Position numbers and translations under genes: made by a program. DNA of 5,306 bases. Origin: Methanotrichaceae archaeon. GTDB lineage: Archaea > Halobacteriota > Methanosarcinia > Methanotrichales > Methanotrichaceae. A model generated the notes under the pieces. It saw nothing but the letters and a program-made list of their open reading frames with translations. It searched no databases and had not been told where the DNA came from. Positions 1 through 3,722 of the stretch are shown in pieces (within the stretch, counting starts at the first letter, position 1; each line of letters begins with the position of its first letter). The stretch spans positions 10,714 to 16,019 of the forward strand of contig DUKF01000025.1 in NCBI GenBank assembly GCA_013329455.1. Reading direction: 5' to 3'.

Positions 1-1038
1 CTCGTCAGCGTGAGGCCCGGATCGGGGATGGGCATGGGTCCGGGCGAACGGCCCGCATCCACCCCGGAAGAGCCTGCCGAATTCGACGAGAAGGACGTGA
101 AGATCATCGATAACGTCGTGGGGGTCGAGGCCGTGTATCCCCTCAAAACGTCGAGGGCTCTCCTCTCTTTCCGGGGAGATAACGCCTCTGTGAGCGTGAT
201 CGGGATCTCGCCCGACGATCACGACGACCTGAAAGACGTGATGGCACGGGGCAGGTTTTTGGCCGGCTCCGACTACAAGGCGGCCGTGGTCAGCCACGAC
301 GTAGCTGAGAACTTCTTCAGGATGGACATCTCCCCTGGAAACAAGATCAGGCTCTACCAGAACGAAGAAGACCGTTACATGGACTTCAAGGTGGTCGGGG
401 TTCTGGAAGAGGACGAGGACCCGTCTTACGCCTCCGATACCTGCATTTACATAACACACAAAGCGATGGAGGAGTTCCTCGACGTCGATGAGTACCACTA
501 CGACAGCATAGCGGTGAGGGTCGAGGACGCGTCTCGGGCGGAAATTTTGGTCGAAGAGATCGAAAAGGAGCTGGCCAGGATTCACAGGGATGAGGCTTAC
601 AACGTGGAGGCTATGACGACGATGTTCGAGTCGGTGCTGGATGTGCTGAACATGATCAAGTACGCTCTAGCAGGCATCGGCTCCATATCTTTGATCGTGG
701 GGGCGATCGGCATATACAACGTCATGACGCTGACGGTGAAGGAGAGGACCCACGAGATCGGCGTGATGAAGGCCATCGGGGCCACAACCTGGGACATCAG
801 GACCCTCTTCCTGCTGGACGCGGGAATGCTCGGCCTTGCCAGCAGCATTGTGGGCGTGCTGTTGGGAACGATCCTCTCGGACTTCGTGGGCTCTGTGGCA
901 GGGATACCCCAAGAGATTACGCTCCAGTCTGTGGCCTTCGGCCTTCTCTTCGGCGTGTTAATCACCACCGTCGCCGGGATCTATCCCGCGAACAAGGCCG
1001 CCATTCTCGACCCCATCGAGGCTCTCCGGGCGGAGTGA
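1..1038 (+). CDS. ABC transporter permease, MacB/FtsX type (5' end outside window)
   Basis: This is the membrane permease of a MacB-like ABC transporter, a family that couples a cytoplasmic ATPase to movement or release of substrates at the cell surface. The frame is open from the first base, so the start, TM1 and the beginning of the MacB_PCD domain lie upstream. A GTG at 10 is only an internal codon. Counting from it, residues 1-200 form the extracytoplasmic domain, with motifs such as GVEAVYPL and VVGVLEEDEDPSY. TM2 is at about 217-240, TM3 at 266-295 and TM4 at 305-327. The FtsX signature after TM2 (VKERTHEIGVMKAIGAT) and the C-terminal PANKAAILDPIEALR are clear. The family is certain; the substrate cannot be told. 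Its ATPase partner is probably upstream, since the gene is followed by a gene-free stretch. Confidence 0.93.
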   Translation, partial: LVSVRPGSGMGMGPGERPASTPEEPAEFDEKDVKIIDNVVGVEAVYPLKTSRALLSFRGDNASVSVIGISPDDHDDLKDVMARGRFLAGSDYKAAVVSHDVAENFFRMDISPGNKIRLYQNEEDRYMDFKVVGVLEEDEDPSYASDTCIYITHKAMEEFLDVDEYHYDSIAVRVEDASRAEILVEEIEKELARIHRDEAYNVEAMTTMFESVLDVLNMIKYALAGIGSISLIVGAIGIYNVMTLTVKERTHEIGVMKAIGATTWDIRTLFLLDAGMLGLASSIVGVLLGTILSDFVGSVAGIPQEITLQSVAFGLLFGVLITTVAGIYPANKAAILDPIEALRAE

Positions 1039-1062
1039 CGCAAGAGTATGCCCATCCTTGCG
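1039..1062 (+). terminator. Inverted repeat right after the permease stop codon
   Basis: CGCAAG (1039-1044) and CTTGCG (1057-1062) are perfect 6-nt inverted arms around a 12-nt loop, beginning at the base after the TGA. The position suits a 3' end signal, but no T-run follows, so termination is only an inference. Confidence 0.3.
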
Positions 1063-1189
1063 GATAAGGCAGGAACCTGGTGTGAAGGTGGATCTGAAAT
1101 GAGCGGGGACCTGAATGAGTACCGGGCCGGAGAGATCCGCCCCCCAAGACCAGGTTCTGCGGCCTTTGACCACACTTTCCAGACCAGCC

Positions 1190-1222
1190 CCGAAAGCTCT
1201 CTGGCGAGATACACCCTTTCGG
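1190..1222 (+). promoter_or_regulatory. Conserved two-tier hairpin, copy A
   Basis: The outer stem is CCGAAAG (1190-1196) with CTTTCGG (1216-1222), 7 bp and perfect. The inner stem is TCTC (1198-1201) with GAGA (1206-1209), closed by a TGGC loop. Copy B keeps both stems with only G-T wobble changes. The hairpin lies about 60 nt before the first TATA box and is followed by a pyrimidine-rich tract, so it could be a protein-binding site, a terminator for upstream transcription, or part of a small RNA. Confidence 0.55.
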
Positions 1223-1283
1223 TTTTCCTCCTCTCCCTCGCCAAAGAGCCGGGACCGCGGGCCCGGATCTGCCCGCTTGTATC

Positions 1284-1308
1284 TTGTATACAGAATTGTA
1301 TATAAATT
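1284..1308 (+). promoter_or_regulatory. Paired archaeal TATA boxes, copy A
   Basis: Two TATA-like elements sit in tandem: TTGTATACAG (1284-1293) and TTGTATATAAATT (1296-1308). The second is the better match to an archaeal TATA box, and CAGAA before it is a partial BRE. With the usual spacing, transcription would start near 1314 from the first box or near 1328 from the second, giving a leader of about 35-50 nt to the ATG at 1363. Confidence 0.65.
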
Positions 1309-1314
1309 GCCACG

Positions 1315-1332
1315 CTGCCGGATTTTCGGCAG
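1315..1332 (+). promoter_or_regulatory. Dyad over the predicted transcription start, copy A
   Basis: CTGCCG (1315-1320) and CGGCAG (1327-1332) form a perfect 6-bp dyad with a 6-nt loop. It begins one base after the start expected from the first TATA box. It could be a 5' hairpin of the mRNA or a repressor operator. Copy B has a dyad at the same place with different bases (2566-2593). Confidence 0.45.
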
Positions 1333-1348
1333 GTTCGGCCCTAGAAAC

Positions 1349-1353
1349 GAGGT
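1349..1353 (+). promoter_or_regulatory. Ribosome binding site that decides the start at 1363
   Basis: GAGGT touches the first in-frame ATG at 1354, too close to serve it, but is 9 nt before the ATG at 1363. In copy B the aligned GGTGGT sits 8 nt before its ATG, which supports 1363. Confidence 0.6.
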
Positions 1354-1362
1354 ATGGATAGA

Positions 1363-1902
1363 ATGATGGAGATGAAATTTGGAAGCCTGATTCTGACTTG
1401 TCTGATATGCACAGCTCTGATGGCGGCAGTTTCGGCCGAGGAGATCTCCCAGGACCCGGTCACGGTAAACCTGGACCTCGGAGATCTTGAGGACTATATG
1501 ATAGACGAGGGTGACTCCATAAAGATCTCCCACTGCGAGCGTCCGAAGTTCGATTACACGATATACCCCGTGACGATAGAGAGTGGTGAAAGCTGGATCG
1601 AGCTGGAGGTACACGAGCTGGACGAGCCGACGGAGATGACGTCGTGGATCCTGGAGCACTGCCTGATAACTGCGGGCCTTGCCACTCTGACAGAGGAGTA
1701 CGAAGGCGCGGGAGAGAGCTTCACCATAGACGGGCACGATGCCATCATGGTGACGACGAGCGATGGCGACCAGCCGGTCTACAGCGCCGTCTACAGCCCC
1801 GATGAGGAGGGCAGCTGGGGAAGGTTGCTCTTCCTTATAAGCTCAGACCTTCCGTGGGATGTCACCGAGAAGATCTTCGGGTCGATAGAGGTGGACGAAT
1901 AA
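1363..1902 (+). CDS. Secreted protein of unknown function (179 aa)
   Basis: I do not recognise a named family. A Sec signal peptide is clear: basic start, hydrophobic stretch at residues 6-24 and an AVSA cleavage site before E26. The cysteines inside it do not fit a lipobox, so the protein is probably released or surface-bound rather than lipidated. The mature part is acidic, has two cysteines (C58, C100) that could form a disulfide, and ends in alternating strands with the motifs IDGHDAIMVTT and SSDLPWDVTEKIFGSIEV. This C-terminal pattern recalls small PsbP/DcrB-like extracytoplasmic domains common in methanogens, a resemblance judged by eye only. The start at 1363 is chosen from the ribosome site; ATGs at 1354 and 1366 are possible. 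The gene has its own promoter and shares its upstream module with the secreted repeat protein at 2617. Confidence 0.85.
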   Translation: MMEMKFGSLILTCLICTALMAAVSAEEISQDPVTVNLDLGDLEDYMIDEGDSIKISHCERPKFDYTIYPVTIESGESWIELEVHELDEPTEMTSWILEHCLITAGLATLTEEYEGAGESFTIDGHDAIMVTTSDGDQPVYSAVYSPDEEGSWGRLLFLISSDLPWDVTEKIFGSIEVDE

Positions 1903-1913
1903 ACCAAACCCAG

Positions 1914-1938
1914 ATCGACCAATTTTTTCTTGGTCGAT
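1914..1938 (+). terminator. Perfect 9-bp hairpin with T-rich loop between genes
   Basis: ATCGACCAA (1914-1922) and TTGGTCGAT (1930-1938) pair perfectly around a TTTTTTC loop, starting 11 nt after the stop of the secreted protein. The T-run lies in the loop rather than after the stem. The right arm covers the first two bases of an ATG at 1937, so the hairpin would hide that start. It may be a terminator, an mRNA processing or stability element, or a translational control for the next gene. Confidence 0.5.
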
Positions 1939-1969
1939 GTCAAAACAAGTCGAAGGAAACAATAATTCC

Positions 1970-2269
1970 ATGAAGACCAACCGCTTGTTGCTCAGAATCA
2001 ACAGGATCAGCTCTTGGATGCTCTTGGTCCTGATGATCGCATACATCGTGACCGGATACGCCTGGAGCGAACGCATAATAATGAGCCCTCGCGAGGCGAT
2101 ATACTGGCATACAAACCTGGACCTGTATCTGGTTTTCTTCTTCCTGGTCCACGTCCTCATCAGCGCCAAGTTCACACTGAGAAGATACGGGGTGAAGTAC
2201 GGCATTGTAAACCCGGCTCTCTTGGTCATCGGCCTGGTTGCCTTCGTCTCGGTTTTGCAGATCTCGTAA
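1970..2269 (+). CDS. Small three-helix membrane protein, possible b-type heme binder (99 aa)
   Basis: Three membrane helices are visible at about residues 16-32, 50-69 and 78-98. A basic N-terminus (RLLLRINR) and a basic loop after helix 2 (KFTLRRYGVKYG) predict the N-terminus inside. H47, in WHTNLD at the mouth of helix 2, and H61, in LVHVLIS in its middle, have 13 residues between them. Cytochrome b helices use that spacing to hold two hemes, so heme binding, perhaps in a dimer, is a reasonable inference, and the whole resembles small cytochrome-b-like or DUF4405-like membrane proteins. An upstream ATG at 1937 adds 11 residues, but it lies in a hairpin and lacks a ribosome site, whereas AAGGA lies 12 nt before 1970. 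No promoter of its own was seen in the 67-nt gap, so co-transcription with the gene before it is likely. Confidence 0.8.
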   Translation: MKTNRLLLRINRISSWMLLVLMIAYIVTGYAWSERIIMSPREAIYWHTNLDLYLVFFFLVHVLISAKFTLRRYGVKYGIVNPALLVIGLVAFVSVLQIS

Positions 2270-2272
2270 ACC

Positions 2273-2287
2273 CCTTCATCCCGAAGG
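2273..2287 (+). terminator. Short hairpin after the membrane-protein stop codon
   Basis: CCTTC (2273-2277) and GAAGG (2283-2287) form a 5-bp stem with a 5-nt loop, three bases after TAA. A second dyad, GCTGG-GG-CCAGC, follows at 2287-2298. There is no T-run, so a terminator role is tentative. Confidence 0.25.
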
Positions 2288-2440
2288 CTGGGGCCAGCAT
2301 CGGCATGGGCCTCCAGCAGCCGGACTTTCGAAATCATGATGGGAAGAATTTGATGGAGTGTAAATGTATTTGATCGAAAATGAACTTGTATCGCAGGGGG
2401 TCTGAAAACCGATTCGATCGCGATTATTTCCAGACCTGCC

Positions 2441-2476
2441 CCGAAAGCTCTCCGGTGAGGTATCCTCCCTTTTCGG
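2441..2476 (+). promoter_or_regulatory. Conserved two-tier hairpin, copy B
   Basis: The outer stem is CCGAAAG (2441-2447) with TTTTCGG (2470-2476), six Watson-Crick pairs plus one G-T wobble. The inner stem is TCTC (2449-2452) with GAGG (2457-2460), three pairs plus one wobble, closed by a CGGT loop. The right-hand spacer is 9 nt against 6 nt in copy A. The two copies therefore differ in sequence but keep the pairing. Confidence 0.55.
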
Positions 2477-2541
2477 TTAATCCCTTCACATCTATCGCCG
2501 GGGGGCCGGGAACGCGGGATTGGAGCAGCCCGTGAATTGGA

Positions 2542-2563
2542 TTGTATATAGACGATTATATAG
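2542..2563 (+). promoter_or_regulatory. Paired archaeal TATA boxes, copy B
   Basis: TTGTATATAG (2542-2551) and GATTATATAG (2554-2563) are two TATA-like elements arranged as in copy A. The usual spacing would put transcription starts near 2572 and 2584, a leader of about 33-45 nt before the ATG at 2617. Confidence 0.65.
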
Positions 2564-2565
2564 AT

Positions 2566-2593
2566 CGGACCCCGCAGGTTTCGGCGGGATCCG
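2566..2593 (+). promoter_or_regulatory. Dyad over the predicted transcription start, copy B
   Basis: CGGACCCCGC (2566-2575) pairs with GCGGGATCCG (2584-2593), nine of ten pairs with one C/A mismatch, around an 8-nt loop. It overlaps both predicted starts, as the dyad at 1315-1332 does in copy A. An mRNA 5' hairpin or an operator would both fit. Confidence 0.45.
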
Positions 2594-2602
2594 TACTCGA
2601 AA

Positions 2603-2608
2603 GGTGGT
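2603..2608 (+). promoter_or_regulatory. Ribosome binding site of the repeat protein
   Basis: GGTGGT lies 8 nt before the ATG at 2617 and matches the anti-Shine-Dalgarno end of archaeal 16S rRNA. It aligns with GAGGT at 1349-1353 of copy A. Confidence 0.6.
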
Positions 2609-2616
2609 AAAGGAAC

Positions 2617-3516
2617 ATGATATGCAAGTCGTTGATGATTCTGGCGATGGTCTGTCTTTTGGCAGCTGCCGCCTCGATCTCGGTGGGAATGGCATCTGAA
2701 GAGGGCATGATAGACGAGAGCTCCCTCAATGCAATTGATGAAGAGTCGATGACAGATGACGTAGATGAGATGAACAACACATCCTCCTCGAACTCGACCA
2801 ACCAATCATCCGCCGCAGGAAACACGTTGGATCTGAACACCCTCAATCCGGTTGTTGAAGAGTCGATGACAGGTGACGTAGACAAGATGAGAAACGCATC
2901 CACCTCGAACTCGACCAACGAATCATCCACCGCAGAAAACACGTTGGATCCGAACACACTCAATGCGGTTGATGAAGAGTCGATGACAGATGACGTAGAC
3001 GAGATGAAGAACGCATCCACCTCGAACTCGACCAACGGATTATCCAATGAATCATCCGCCGAAAATGTGAACGTGACCGACCTGAGCACCCTTGACAATG
3101 GGTCCAAAACAGCTGAAAACGTCAATGTGACGGTGATAAGCTACATGCCGCCCTCGAACAAAACTGATGGTGTGGAAGTGACTGACGTCGAAGTGACCGA
3201 CGTGAGAATCCTGAGCGACGTTCTGGGCGCATCTGCCGCAGAAAACACGTTGGATCTGAGTACCCTTGGTGAGGGATCTATGATCTCAAACAGAACCGAT
3301 GGGTCCGAGGTGACTGACGTGAGGACCCTGGCCAACGTTCTGGGCGCACCAGCCGCAGAAAACGCGACGGATCTGAGCACCCTCGGGGAGGGATCGACAA
3401 CGTCCGATGCCGATAATGCGACAGAAATAAGCCGCACATCGCCCTCGAACGCCACGACCGACGGGTCGGAAACCACCGACGTGAAGGTCCTGAGCGAGGT
3501 TCTGGGCATTGAGTGA
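2617..3516 (+). CDS. Secreted acidic Ser/Thr/Asn-rich repeat protein (299 aa)
   Basis: The protein opens with a Sec signal peptide (hydrophobic residues 6-24, likely cut near GMA before SEE). The rest is low-complexity and probably unfolded: no cysteine, tryptophan or phenylalanine in the mature part, a single tyrosine, and many D, E, S, T and N. I count 18 N-X-S/T sequons, so heavy N-glycosylation by the archaeal machinery is likely. The sequence is built from 39-residue units. Three N-terminal copies carry EESMT.DVD.M.NAS-type segments, and two and a half C-terminal copies carry VTDVR.L..VLGA. Both types share AENTLDLSTL-like blocks. There is no C-terminal membrane anchor. It may be a glycosylated cell-surface spacer or sheath-associated protein; no enzyme motif is visible. 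The promoter region duplicates that of the secreted protein at 1363. Confidence 0.85.
   Translation: MICKSLMILAMVCLLAAAASISVGMASEEGMIDESSLNAIDEESMTDDVDEMNNTSSSNSTNQSSAAGNTLDLNTLNPVVEESMTGDVDKMRNASTSNSTNESSTAENTLDPNTLNAVDEESMTDDVDEMKNASTSNSTNGLSNESSAENVNVTDLSTLDNGSKTAENVNVTVISYMPPSNKTDGVEVTDVEVTDVRILSDVLGASAAENTLDLSTLGEGSMISNRTDGSEVTDVRTLANVLGAPAAENATDLSTLGEGSTTSDADNATEISRTSPSNATTDGSETTDVKVLSEVLGIE
2725..3069 (+). repeat. Tandem 117-bp coding repeat, about three copies
   Basis: Copies begin at 2725, 2842 and 2959, exactly 117 bp (39 codons) apart. Each starts with CTCAAT and carries GAAGAGTCGATGACA and TCGAACTCGACCAAC. The third copy diverges at its end, gaining codons for GLSN. High DNA identity implies recent duplication or ongoing exchange between units. 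Confidence 0.8.
3190..3513 (+). repeat. Second 117-bp-period coding repeat, two full copies plus a partial one
   Basis: Copies begin at 3190 and 3307, again 117 bp apart, with GACGTTCTGGGCGCA-like and GCAGAAAACNCG-type segments. A partial copy starting at 3469 is displaced by 45 extra bases (15 codons) and ends at the C-terminus. The shared AEN..DLSTL block links this array to the one at 2725, so both probably descend from one unit. Confidence 0.7.
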
Positions 3517-3622
3517 ATGCGATCAGTGGAAACGGTATTTGGCCTGATGAGCTGATGAGGGGGGCAGGATCCGACTCCCCACATCAATTTAAACTGATAG
3601 AACCACAGCTTTTACATGAGGG

Positions 3623-3635
3623 TTATTCTTTTTCC
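3623..3635 (+). terminator. T-rich tract, possible terminator of the repeat gene
   Basis: TTATTCTTTTTCC is the only T-rich run in the 206-bp gap between the repeat gene and the next promoter. Archaeal termination often needs only such a run. A weak inverted repeat, GGTCC/GGACC, follows at 3639-3660. The rest of the gap shows nothing notable. Confidence 0.3.
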
Positions 3636-3683
3636 AAAGGTCCTGATAGGAAGGGGGACCGTCAGCTCAGCCACACATAATTC

Positions 3684-3698
3684 CCGAAAGTTATAATT
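3684..3698 (+). promoter_or_regulatory. BRE/TATA promoter giving a probably leaderless mRNA
   Basis: CCGAAAG (3684-3690) fits the archaeal BRE and directly precedes TTATAATT (3691-3698). With the TATA centre at about 3694, transcription should begin near 3720, within a few bases of the ATG at 3723. It has none of the module blocks found before the genes at 1363 and 2617. Confidence 0.7.
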
Positions 3699-3722
3699 CT
3701 CTTAAGCACTTTAGGCGGTCTC

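Larger units (their letters stand above)
1091..1353 (+). repeat. Copy A of a duplicated upstream module
   Basis: The gene-free stretch 1039-1362 resembles the stretch before the gene at 2617. Matching blocks occur in the same order. They are a weak block (1091-1104, 11/14 identical), a core (1176-1211, 32/36 identical to 2427-2462), GCCGGGACCGCGGG (1248-1261, 13/14 identical to 2505-2518), paired TATA boxes (1284-1308) and a leader (1323-1354, 23/32 identical to 2578-2609). Distance from core start to first TATA box is 108 nt here and 115 nt in copy B. The blocks are seen directly; that they form one duplicated regulatory module is an inference. A mobile repeat is the main alternative, but no terminal inverted repeats or target duplications were found. 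Confidence 0.75.
2372..2609 (+). repeat. Copy B of the duplicated upstream module
   Basis: The gene-free stretch 2270-2616 contains, in the same order as copy A, a weak block (2372-2385), the 36-nt core (2427-2462), GCCGGGAACGCGGG (2505-2518), paired TATA boxes (2542-2563) and a leader with its ribosome site (2578-2609). Blocks keep similar but not identical spacing: the weak block is 55 nt before the core here and 85 nt in copy A, so sequence between blocks has changed freely while the blocks held. That pattern is expected for constrained regulatory sites. Nothing further was seen in 2299-2371. Confidence 0.75.

Noticed and set aside
1249..1266. A CCGGG/CCCGG inverted repeat in copy A as a further structured element.
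   Set aside because: The pairing is not kept in copy B although the left half is conserved, so it is probably a by-product of GC-rich sequence.
1048..1366. Small + strand open frames at 1048-1305 and 1115-1366 as possible small proteins.
   Set aside because: They cross the TATA boxes and hairpins of the upstream module, lack ribosome sites, and the equivalent frames are not preserved in copy B.
2014..2373. A 119-codon + strand open frame overlapping the membrane protein.
   Set aside because: It is a shifted-frame shadow of the membrane-protein gene and continues into noncoding sequence with no recognisable protein character.
958..2805. Long minus-strand open frames (958-1737 and 1843-2805) whose translations share short peptides such as RAFGAGLE.
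   Set aside because: They overlap well-supported + strand genes, and the shared peptides fall exactly in the duplicated upstream module. Differences between copies hit first and second codon positions as well as third, so the similarity is better explained by conserved noncoding DNA.
2556..3587. Long minus-strand open frames opposite the repeat protein (2556-3125, 3141-3587).
   Set aside because: They mirror the repetitive Ser/Thr/Asp codons on the other strand. The + frame has a signal peptide, promoter and ribosome site; these have none.
3683..3690. CCCGAAAG before the CHAT gene matches part of the core hairpin of the duplicated module.
   Set aside because: Only eight bases match, they are explained by the BRE consensus, and none of the other module blocks are present there.
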